A DNA stretch of 64,000 nucleotides from Embleya sp042956465 (GTDB lineage: Bacteria > Actinomycetota > Actinomycetes > Streptomycetales > Streptomycetaceae): positions 186,001-250,000 of the forward strand of contig NZ_JBIBGL010000002.1 of NCBI RefSeq assembly GCF_042956465.1, written 5' to 3'. A program made the position numbers and the translations under genes. Each line of letters begins with the position of its first letter. Position 1 is the stretch's first letter. Below are positions 15,941 through 24,371 of this stretch, piece by piece. The notes beneath the pieces are model-generated. The model saw only the letters and a list, made by a program, of their open reading frames with translations, made no database searches and had not been told where the DNA came from.

Positions 15941-18402
15941 GCGGTCACCTCCGGCTTGCAGATCTTCTGCGCCAGATTCTCGACGTCCGTGACGAAGCGG
16001 TGGGGGTCGGGGATCGAGGTGCCGTCGGGATGGGCTCCCTTTTGGCACCGCTGGATCAGGGAGCACGCCAAGCTTCCGTAGCGGCGGCGCACCTCCTCCT
16101 TGACGTCGTTACCGCGCCTCACGTCGCCGAAGAGGGCGAAGGCCGCGACCTCCTGAAACCTTTCCGCGCTGTCGATCGCGGCCTGGAGGTCGTGTTCCGA
16201 TCCGCCGGTGCGATGGTGGCGGATCCACGCGGCCTCCAGGAAGGCGTTCTCCAGGGCGATGCGGCACAGGCCGGGCAGGACATGGCTGTACGTCTCCGAG
16301 GGAAGGCCCGGGGTGGCGGCGATGGCCCGGGCGTCGCCGATGGCCTGCGCGATCGGGTCTTCGACGCAGGCGACCTTCACGCGGGACCTCCCGCCACGCG
16401 TCACCTGGAAGACCGTGACCGGCATCTCCTGATCGGTGAACGCCTTCTGCAGGCGGGGGTCGTGAGTGAAGACGACGATCTGCCGGTGCCTGCCGATCTC
16501 GTGCAGCACTTGGGCGAGTCCGTGCACCTTGGTCGGGTCCATGGACTGCACCGGATCGTCGATGACGAGGAAGCCGAACGGGCTGTCGGTGGATGCGGCC
16601 CGAGGCAGGAGCAGGGACAGCGCGAGGGAGTGTTGCTCGCCCTGGCTCATGACGCTCAGGGCCGAGGCATCCCGACCGTCGACGGTAACTTCCATGACGA
16701 GCTTGCGGACAGTGGCCTTTTCGCTGCCCTTCAGATTCACGGCCTTGAGATCGATGTTGCTCTCCTGGCGGAGCCACTCCCAGATCCGCTGCGACTGGTT
16801 GGCGAAGCCTTCCATACGCTGTTCCCTCAACTCCGCGGCCAGCGCCCTGATCCAGGTGCTCGCCCTCTGGATGTCCCGTAGCCGAGACCTGTCCGCCGCC
16901 ACGGCACGAGCCCTCCGCGCCCAGTCCGCCAGGCGAGTGACGAGCCCGCGCCAGCGACCGTCGCGCCTTTCCAGCTCCGCGATGGCGTTCTCCTTGAGCG
17001 CAGCTCAGGCATCGGCCAGGCTCGCGGCGGCCCCGTGAGCGCGGCGGGCGAGTTCGCCGGGATCGGTGATCGTCCGGCAAGCGGTCCAGGCGCACCACGG
17101 GTCGGTGAGGGCGGTGGGAATCCACCGAGGCGTATGAACGAGGTCCTGCACGGCCCGTGCGGCCGACCGAAGTTCGCTGCGCGCGGCCGCGGCTGCCTCT
17201 GCCTCTCGTCGCAGTGTGGCGATCCGGGTGATGGCGTCCGCGGCCCATGTCTCGTCCAGCATTCCGTCGGTTCCACATACGGGGCAGGAGGCCACGTCGG
17301 GGTGGCGGTCGTTGTGCGCCACACCCCGTTCGAGAATTTCCGCGTGCCACAGAGCGTCCTCGACCCCTGTGACGCGCAGATCCTCGACATCGGCGAGGGC
17401 ATTGCGCAGGCGGTCCACGGCCGTGCGGACCTGCGTCATCTCGGGTCCCTGAACGTCGGCCTCGGCGAGCAGCGCGGCGAGCAGGCCATCGTCCGTGTCG
17501 GTGGGCAGATCGGCGACCAGGGCTTCGACGGTCGCGAAGTCGGGTGTTCCCGCCGTATCGACGGCGACGAGTGCCTGGACCGCGCGGTCGTCGTCCTCCA
17601 ACTCGTACAGCTCCTCCTTGAGGCCGGACAGCTCCGCCTTCACCGCTTTCTCCATCTCCTCGAGCGCTCTGGCCTCTTGGCGAAGCCGGCCGGCGGCTGC
17701 GCCGAGCTGCCCCAAGCCGAGGACGGTGGCAATGGAGTCGTACATCTCGGAGGGCTTGCCACCGATCATGCGGTCGAGATCCACGTATGAAAGGAAGGGC
17801 CGGAAGTCCCCCAGGGCCTGCTTCCAATTCACCTGTTCGAGGGGTACGCGGCCGTGGCCGGGCCGCCTGAGCTCGGCCCGGGATTCGCCGAAGCCGTCGC
17901 CCTCCCAGGTGCGGGTGAGCGTGCTGCGGCCGGTGTCGCCCTCGATGGCGAGCCTGACCTCGATCTCCGGCCTGCCGTCGGCGTCGTGGAGGTTGCGCCA
18001 GTTGCTGCCGCGCACCGTGAGCTGCCCCTGCCACCGCATGTTCACGCCGGTAAAGGCCGTCTCGATGCCCTCGGCGATGCTGGACTTGCCGGAGCCGTTG
18101 CGCCCCACGACCAGGTTCACACCGGGGCGGGGGCTGAGCTTGAGGAAGGCGCGCGGCCCGATGCCGCGGAACCGGGCGATGGCGACGGACTCGAGGTATA
18201 TCCGGCCGCCCGGGGAGGTTTCACGGGTCTCGCTCTCGTCCAGTGCCTGCTTCACAAGCGCCTTCACGGGCTCGGTGAGTGCTGCCTCGCCCAGACGGGT
18301 TCGCACCAGATCGGCCACTGGCAGGGGTGGGTCGGCGAGGTTCGGCCGAGCGGGATCGGGGGGTTCGTCCGCGTTCCGCTGGGACTGTTCCGTGATGGTC
18401 AT
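15937..18402 (-). pseudogene. SMC/RecF-like ATPase interrupted by an in-frame TGA
   Basis: ATG 18402 follows GGGAG. The frame holds Walker A VVGRNGSGKSS (about 99-109), a coiled-coil region with zinc-hook CPVC near 370, ABC signature MSQGEQHSLALS near 585, Walker B FLVIDDPVQSMDP near 607 and a switch His in VVFTHDPR. One TGA (17005-17007, codon 466) interrupts it; the frame is unchanged on both sides and the halves join naturally (ASLADA, stop, AALKENAIAELE). Read through, it is about 821 codons, a complete ATPase. Either a nonsense mutation has killed it, or the base is an error, or the halves are made separately. It is first in the operon. Confidence 0.8.
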
Positions 18403-18721
18403 GGGTTGTCTCCCGGGGCCGGGCGCTGGTTCGGAGGATGGGGCGGACACCGGCACGCGGTTGGTGGATGGCGCCCTCGGCGTTCGGGTCGGGGTGGCGG
18501 TGGGGGCGCACCCCGACAGAAGCGTGTGCGCGGTGGGTGGCGACTTCGGTGCGGAACAGATCCGGCGTGGGCGCGGGCCTCGCTTCATGCTTGCACCCGG
18601 AATCATGGATAGGTAAGCATAGAGCTGAAAGCTCCGTCAAACGGCTTGATGAACTTGACGGCCGTTGTAGTGTGTTAGCCATTCCTTGGCGATCGGCCTG
18701 AGAGGAGCGGAAACCCACGCC
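18403..18721. promoter_or_regulatory. Divergent promoter region with an inverted-repeat operator
   Basis: No gene lies here. The stretch separates the minus-strand ATPase operon from the plus-strand methylase operon. CGTCAA (18635-18640) and TTGACG (18655-18660) form an inverted repeat; the second half can also serve as a -35 (TTGACG), with TGTTAG-like sequence about 17 bp downstream toward the methylase. The methylase has an N-terminal HTH, so self-regulation at this repeat is plausible. Confidence 0.45.
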
Positions 18722-20983
18722 ATGCCCCAGCAGCCATCAGCCCGAACGGCACCCTCAGCGCATGTGACGGCCGCCGAGATCTCCCGTATCGCAGGGGTCA
18801 CGCGCGCCACCGTCAGCAACTGGCGCCGCCGCCACGACGACTTCCCGGCTCCCAGCGCAGGCACGGAAACCAGCCCGCTCTACGACCTGCCGGCCGTCCA
18901 GACATGGCTGCGGGGACGCGGGCACACCTCCACCGCCTCGCCGACCGAGCAACTGCGTACGGCGCTCCGACTGCTGGGACCCGGCTCGGGAGTGGCCGCG
19001 CGACTGTTCCCGCTGGTGGTAGCCGCGTCCCGCCGCACACCGGAGGAACTGGCCGAACTCGCCGCCGTGCCCGGCGACCAGTTGATCGCCCGAGCGGAGA
19101 AGTTCGTGGGCGAGCTTCCGGCCACCGTGCCCGAGACCGAGCCGGTCCGCTATGGTCCGGACGACGTGGGCGCGGTCCGCGCGCTGCTGGATTGCGTCCG
19201 TGAGGCGGGGGCACAGGCCGCCGTCGACGTCCTCGCCGAGCGCGAGCTGGACGAGGGCGCCGCCGGCGGCGTTTACCAGACCCCGGAGGGTTTGGCCCTG
19301 CTCATGGCACGGCTCCTGCCCGCCGGCGCGTCCCGCGTCCTGGACCCCGCCTGCGGCAGCGGCACGCTCCTGGCTGCCGCCGCACGGCGGGGCGCGAGGG
19401 AGCTGTTCGCGCAGGACTCGCTCCCCGTCCAGGGCCGGCGCACCGCAGTCCGGCTGCTGCTCGCCGCACCCGACGCCGAGACGGTGATTCGCGTCGGCGA
19501 CAGCCTGCGCGACGACGCCTTTTCCGACGTCACCGTGGACGCCGTCCTGTGCAACCCGCCGTTCGCCGACCGGGACTGGGGGCACGACGAGCTGGCCTAC
19601 GACCCAAGGTGGGCGTACGGGGTCCCGCCGCGCTTCGAGTCCGAACTGGCATGGGTACAACACGCCCTCGCGCACCTGGGGCCCGGCGGCTACACGGTCA
19701 TGCTGCTGCCACCCGGGGTTGCCTTCCGCTCCTCCGGCCGCCGCGTCCGCGCGGAACTCATCCGCGGCGGGGCCCTACGCGCCGTCGTCTCGCTTCCGGC
19801 GGGTGCCGCGTATCCGCTCCACATCGGTCTGCAGATCTGGGTGTTCCAACGCCCCGAGCCGGGTGGTACGGACCGCACGACGGTGCTGTTCGTCGACGGA
19901 GAGGGCGAGCAGCGGGACGGCGCCCCGGACACGGCGTCCGCCACCGACACGGCCACGGTCGACGCCGGCACCCGTGGCGGCTCACGCTCCCGCCGGTCCG
20001 GCTCGCCCTCTTCCACTTCCGCCGCCTCTTTCGACTGGGTGGGGCTGACCGACCGGGTCCTCGGCCAATGGGCCGCGTTCACCACCGCGCCCGACACCTA
20101 CGCCGACGAGCCCGGAGTCGCCCGCGCGGTGCCGCTCGTCGACCTCCTCGACGAAGTCGTCGACGTCACCCCGGCCCGCCATGTCCGGGCGACCGCAGGC
20201 GACATCGACCCGGCCGCCCTGGCCCGCCGCGTTGACGACCTGCACGACCAACTGGCCGAGGAGGTCACCGCGCTGGCGGCCTCCGCTGCCTCCGGCGGGT
20301 GGCGGCCGTCCGGGGCCTCGGCCCGCGAATGGCGTACGGCGACCGTCTCCGACCTGGCACGCGGCGGAGCCCTGACCGTGCTGCGGGCGGTGCCGTCCGG
20401 CACACGAGGTTCCAAGGGCTCCGGCACCCCCACCGCGGAGCGGCCGGTCCTCGCCGCCCGCGACATCGCGGCCGGAAGTCCGCCGTCCGGCACGGCTGCT
20501 GACATCCACACGGACGCCGCGCAAACCGTCGCCGCCGGGGACGTCCTCGTACGCGCCGTCGCGGGCGGCGACACGGCCACGATGACCCGGGTGGCGGACG
20601 ACCGGGACGCCGGAGCCCTGCTCGGTCAGCACATCCACCTCCTGCGCCCCGACCCCGCCCGCCTCGACCCGTGGTTCCTGGCCGGGTTCCTCGGCGCCGA
20701 GGACAACATCGCCGCCGCGTCGACCGGCAGCAGCCTCGTGCACGTCACACCGGGCCGCCTGCGCGTACCGCTGTTGCCCTTGGAGGAACAGCGGCGCTAT
20801 GGGGAGGCCTTCCGCCGCGTGCACGAACTGCGCGCGGCCGTCCGCCGAACCGCCGACCTCGCCGCCGACACCGCGGCCACCCTCACTACCGGCCTGACCG
20901 CCGGCGTGCTGCTGCCGGCGGATTCCCCAGGCACCTCGGACTCCCCGAAGACCCCCGACGCGCCGGACAGTGGTTCCGCCTGA
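18722..20983 (+). CDS. HTH - N6-adenine methylase - TRD fusion (type I M-S-like)
   Basis: A 753-aa protein; ATG 18722 lies 12 bases after GAGAGGAG. An N-terminal helix-turn-helix (ISRIAGVTRATVSNWRRRH, about 20-38) precedes the methylase core: SAM motif VLDPACGSGTLL near 206 and catalytic CNPPF near 277. Residues about 540-730 look like one HsdS target-recognition half (VLAARDIAAGS, TVAAGDVLVR, HIHLLRPDPARLDPWFLAGFL, LRVPLLPLEEQRRYGEAFR). It may methylate its own site and, through the HTH, bind a promoter. It heads the operon with hsdM, hsdS and hsdR but is not part of a classical R2M2S complex. A tail rich in Ser/Pro/Asp follows. Confidence 0.75.
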   Translation: MPQQPSARTAPSAHVTAAEISRIAGVTRATVSNWRRRHDDFPAPSAGTETSPLYDLPAVQTWLRGRGHTSTASPTEQLRTALRLLGPGSGVAARLFPLVVAASRRTPEELAELAAVPGDQLIARAEKFVGELPATVPETEPVRYGPDDVGAVRALLDCVREAGAQAAVDVLAERELDEGAAGGVYQTPEGLALLMARLLPAGASRVLDPACGSGTLLAAAARRGARELFAQDSLPVQGRRTAVRLLLAAPDAETVIRVGDSLRDDAFSDVTVDAVLCNPPFADRDWGHDELAYDPRWAYGVPPRFESELAWVQHALAHLGPGGYTVMLLPPGVAFRSSGRRVRAELIRGGALRAVVSLPAGAAYPLHIGLQIWVFQRPEPGGTDRTTVLFVDGEGEQRDGAPDTASATDTATVDAGTRGGSRSRRSGSPSSTSAASFDWVGLTDRVLGQWAAFTTAPDTYADEPGVARAVPLVDLLDEVVDVTPARHVRATAGDIDPAALARRVDDLHDQLAEEVTALAASAASGGWRPSGASAREWRTATVSDLARGGALTVLRAVPSGTRGSKGSGTPTAERPVLAARDIAAGSPPSGTAADIHTDAAQTVAAGDVLVRAVAGGDTATMTRVADDRDAGALLGQHIHLLRPDPARLDPWFLAGFLGAEDNIAAASTGSSLVHVTPGRLRVPLLPLEEQRRYGEAFRRVHELRAAVRRTADLAADTAATLTTGLTAGVLLPADSPGTSDSPKTPDAPDSGSA

Positions 20984-21073
20984 AACGCCCCACGCGCCCC
21001 ATCGCACACGACCACACTGGATCCCTGCCGTCCCCCGCCCGGACGGCGCTCTTCGGAAGGAAGCCGGGACCTC

Positions 21074-23083
21074 TTGAACAGCAGCAAGCACACGGAGCTG
21101 GCGAACCACGCCTGGTCCGTCGCCGATCTTCTGCGCGGCGATTACAAGCAGTCCGACTACGGCAAGGTCATCCTGCCGTTCACCGTGCTGCGCCGCCTGG
21201 AATGCGTTCTGGAGCCGACGCGCGAGAAGGTCGTCGAGACCGTCGCAAGGTTCGCGGACCAGGACATCGACACCGGCCACTTCCTGCGCAGGGCCTCGGG
21301 CCACTCCTTCTACAACAAGAGCGACCTCACGCTGCGCAAGATCGCAGCCGACCCGCAGAACGCCGCGAAGAATCTGCAGATCTACGTCGGGGCCTTCTCC
21401 GACAACGCCCGTGAGGTCCTCGACAAGTACGAGTTCGGCCGGCAGGTCAAAAAGCTCGACGGCGCGAACCTGCTTTACCAGGTCATCGGCAGGTTCACCG
21501 ACCTCGATCTGCACCCCGATGTCGTTTCCAACCACAACATGGGCTACATCTTCGAGGAGTTGATCCGTCGCTTCGCCGAGCAGTCGAACGAGACGGCGGG
21601 TGAGCACTTCACCCCGCGCGAGGTCATCAAGCTGATGGTCAACCTGCTGGTGGCGCCCGACGCGGACGCCCTCAGCCTGCCGGGTGTCGTCCGCACGGTC
21701 ATGGACCCGGCCTGCGGCACGGGCGGCATGCTCAGCGCCGCCGACGACCGCATCAAGGCCCTCAACCCGGACGCGACGGTCGAGGTGTACGGGCAGGAGC
21801 TCAACCCCGAGTCCTGGGCGATCTGCCGGTCCGACCTCATGATCAAGGGCCAGGACCCGGAGAACATCCGCTTCGGCAACTCCTTCTCCGACGACGGCCA
21901 CGCCCGCCGCAAGTTCGACTACATCCTGGCCAACCCGCCGTTCGGCGTGGAGTGGAAGAAGGTCAGGGAGGAGGTCGAGTACGAGCACAGCTCATTGGGC
22001 GACGCCGGTCGGTTCGGCGCGGGCCTGCCGCGCATCAACGATGGCTCGCTGCTCTTTCTCCAGCACATGATCTCGAAGATGAAGCCGGTGGACGTGAACG
22101 GTGGCGGCGGCTCCCGCATCGCCATCGTCTTCAACGGCTCCCCGCTCTTCACCGGTGCGGCTGATTCCGGCGAGTCCAAGATTCGCCGCTGGATCCTGGA
22201 GAACGACTGGCTGGAGGCCATCGTCGCCCTTCCGGATCAGCTCTTCTACAACACCGGCATCTCGACGTATTTCTGGATCCTCACCAACCGCAAGGACGCC
22301 GACCACAAGGGCAAGGTCGTCCTGCTCGACGCGCGTGACCAGTGGGTGAAGATGCGCAAGTCGCTCGGTGACAAGCGCAAGGAGCTGGGCGACGGGACGA
22401 ACGGCCGCCCCGACCACATCGGCGACATCACCCGGCTGTACGCGGAGGCCCTCCAGGTCGCCAAGGACCCCGAGCACCCGCTGTACGGCAAGGTTAAGGT
22501 CTTCGCCAACGAGGACTTCGGCTACCAGCGCATCACCGTCGAGCGGCCGCTGAAGCTCCGCTTCGAGGTCACGGAGGAGACCCTGTCCGCGCTCGCGGAG
22601 GCCAAGCCGGTGGCCAAGCTGGAGCGGAGCGAGGAGTTCGTGGCGGCGGTGCGTACCCTGCTCGGCTCGTCCTGGGCGACGAAGTCCGAGGCGTTCATGG
22701 CCCTCAAGGACGCGGTGGTCGTGGCTGGCCTGATGTGGCCGTCGGGAGCGCCGTTCGTGAAGGCGGTACGGGGGACGATCGGTGTCCGGGACCCGGAGGG
22801 CGACGTCCAGAAGGTCAAAGGCGAGCCGGAGCCGGATGCGGAGCTGCGGGACTACGAGAACGTGCCGCTCGGCGAGGATGTCGAGGACTACCTCAAGCGC
22901 GAGGTGCTGCCGCACGTTCCGGATGCCTGGATCGACCACACGAAGACCAAGATCGGCTACGAGATCCCCTTCACGCGGCACTTCTACGTGTACAAGCCAC
23001 CGAGGCCGCTGGCAGAGATCGACGCGGAGCTGAAGTCGCTGGAGGCAGAGATTCAGGTGCTGTTGGGGGAGGTTACGGCATGA
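21074..23083 (+). CDS. hsdM: Type I restriction-modification methylase subunit HsdM
   Basis: A 669-aa protein from TTG 21074, preceded by a purine-rich GGAAGGAAG. The N-terminal HsdM helical domain (ELANHAWSVADLLRGDYKQ) is followed by GEHFTPREVIKLMV, SAM motif DPACGTGGML near 211 and catalytic ANPPFGVEW near 286. A C-terminal helical region (about 480-669) is as expected for HsdS contact. It methylates adenine at the site chosen by HsdS. The stop overlaps the hsdS start (ATGA, 23080-23083). Confidence 0.95.
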   Translation: MNSSKHTELANHAWSVADLLRGDYKQSDYGKVILPFTVLRRLECVLEPTREKVVETVARFADQDIDTGHFLRRASGHSFYNKSDLTLRKIAADPQNAAKNLQIYVGAFSDNAREVLDKYEFGRQVKKLDGANLLYQVIGRFTDLDLHPDVVSNHNMGYIFEELIRRFAEQSNETAGEHFTPREVIKLMVNLLVAPDADALSLPGVVRTVMDPACGTGGMLSAADDRIKALNPDATVEVYGQELNPESWAICRSDLMIKGQDPENIRFGNSFSDDGHARRKFDYILANPPFGVEWKKVREEVEYEHSSLGDAGRFGAGLPRINDGSLLFLQHMISKMKPVDVNGGGGSRIAIVFNGSPLFTGAADSGESKIRRWILENDWLEAIVALPDQLFYNTGISTYFWILTNRKDADHKGKVVLLDARDQWVKMRKSLGDKRKELGDGTNGRPDHIGDITRLYAEALQVAKDPEHPLYGKVKVFANEDFGYQRITVERPLKLRFEVTEETLSALAEAKPVAKLERSEEFVAAVRTLLGSSWATKSEAFMALKDAVVVAGLMWPSGAPFVKAVRGTIGVRDPEGDVQKVKGEPEPDAELRDYENVPLGEDVEDYLKREVLPHVPDAWIDHTKTKIGYEIPFTRHFYVYKPPRPLAEIDAELKSLEAEIQVLLGEVTA

Positions 23084-24369
23084 CGGACACGAATATTGCT
23101 CCGTGGCTCGCGCAGTCCCGTTGGCCGACAGTACCAATCCGCCTTGTCGCTCGTCTCGGATCTGGTCACACGCCGAGCCGAAGTGTTCCTGAATACTGGG
23201 AAAACTGTACGGTTCCTTGGATCACCTTGGCTGACGTTTGGCAACTCAGGAGAGGGAACATCAGCTTTATCTCCGAAACCAAGGAAAAGATCAGCCCAAT
23301 TGGCCTCGCCCACTCTGCTGCTGTTAAGCATCCGGCAGGAACTGTCATCCTTTCTCGTACGGCCTCAGTCGGATTTTCAGCCATCATGGGTACCGACATG
23401 GCGACAAGTCAGGACTTTGCAACCTGGACTTGCGGACCACGCTTGGAGCCGCGATTCTTGCTGCACGCGCTCAGAGGCATGGCTCCAGACTTGACGCGCG
23501 TCGCCACGGGATCAACGCATAAAACCATTTACATGCCGGATATTGAGCAGCTCAGGGTTCCCCTTCCCTCGCTGGAGGAGCAGCGCCGCATCGCCGACTT
23601 CCTCGACGCCGAGACCGACCGTATTGATCAGCTTGTGCGCCTCCGAAGTAAGCAGTCATCATTGATTAGCGAGGGTCTCGCGGCTGAAGCAGTCGGCTTG
23701 ACCGGCCGTCCCCAAATTAGGGGGGGCGGCTGCGCGACTGAAAGCTTGATTCAGCTGAGACGCGCCATCATTTCTACTCAGACTGGAAGCACGCCCGAAA
23801 ATCTGTATGATCTGCCGGATGGGGGCGTATCGGAAGGTGACGTTCCTTGGTACACGCCTGCCGCTATTGATTCCTGGATGTCCATCGCAACTGCCGAGAA
23901 GGCTACTCGTCGAAATGGCGCCCCCATTTTCCCCTTCGGCAGCGTGGTCATCACTGGCATCGGTGAATCCCTAGGCAAGGTTGCTTACCTGGGCCATGTC
24001 GCAACCGGAAATCAGCAGCTCACAGCCATCACCCCTGCGGTCGGGGTGAATGGAAAGTTTATGGCTTGGCAACTTTGGGCTGCTGAGCAGGAAATTCGGG
24101 AATGGGCACAGTATTCGCGTATTCGCATCATCAACAATGACTCACTAAAATCCTTCCCGATCTACCTTCCATCGCGTGCTGAACAAGACACAGTGGTGCG
24201 CAAGCTCGATTCCCACATGGTAAGGGCTCGACAGGTTACAGACGCGTTCCTAAGATTTCGGAGGCTAGCGGATGAGCGCCGCCAAGCCCTTATCACCGCC
24301 GCCGTAACCGGTCAGTTCGACGTCTCCACCGCGAGCGGGCGCAACGTAACGGACGGAGTCACTGCCTAG
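23080..24369 (+). CDS. hsdS: Type I restriction-modification specificity subunit HsdS
   Basis: A 429-aa protein with two target-recognition domains, each followed by a conserved helix: TRD1 ends at LPSLEEQRRIADFLDAETDRI (about 163-183) and TRD2 ends at LPSRAEQDTVVRKLDSHM. It sets the sequence the R-M complex reads, one half-site per TRD. TRD-coding DNA is clearly poorer in G+C than the flanking hsdM and hsdR, the usual sign of TRD exchange. ATGA-coupled to hsdM and two bases before hsdR. Confidence 0.93.
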   Translation: MTDTNIAPWLAQSRWPTVPIRLVARLGSGHTPSRSVPEYWENCTVPWITLADVWQLRRGNISFISETKEKISPIGLAHSAAVKHPAGTVILSRTASVGFSAIMGTDMATSQDFATWTCGPRLEPRFLLHALRGMAPDLTRVATGSTHKTIYMPDIEQLRVPLPSLEEQRRIADFLDAETDRIDQLVRLRSKQSSLISEGLAAEAVGLTGRPQIRGGGCATESLIQLRRAIISTQTGSTPENLYDLPDGGVSEGDVPWYTPAAIDSWMSIATAEKATRRNGAPIFPFGSVVITGIGESLGKVAYLGHVATGNQQLTAITPAVGVNGKFMAWQLWAAEQEIREWAQYSRIRIINNDSLKSFPIYLPSRAEQDTVVRKLDSHMVRARQVTDAFLRFRRLADERRQALITAAVTGQFDVSTASGRNVTDGVTA

Positions 24370-24371
24370 TC

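Noticed and set aside
17005..17007. Selenocysteine or programmed read-through at TGA
   Set aside because: No Cys/Sec site is expected in this linker region of the ATPase and no selenocysteine hairpin was apparent; mutation or error is simpler.
18403..18606. N-terminal extension of the SMC-like ATPase from an upstream ATG
   Set aside because: Those 68 residues are Pro/Arg/Thr-rich with no family match, and ATG 18402 has its own ribosome site.
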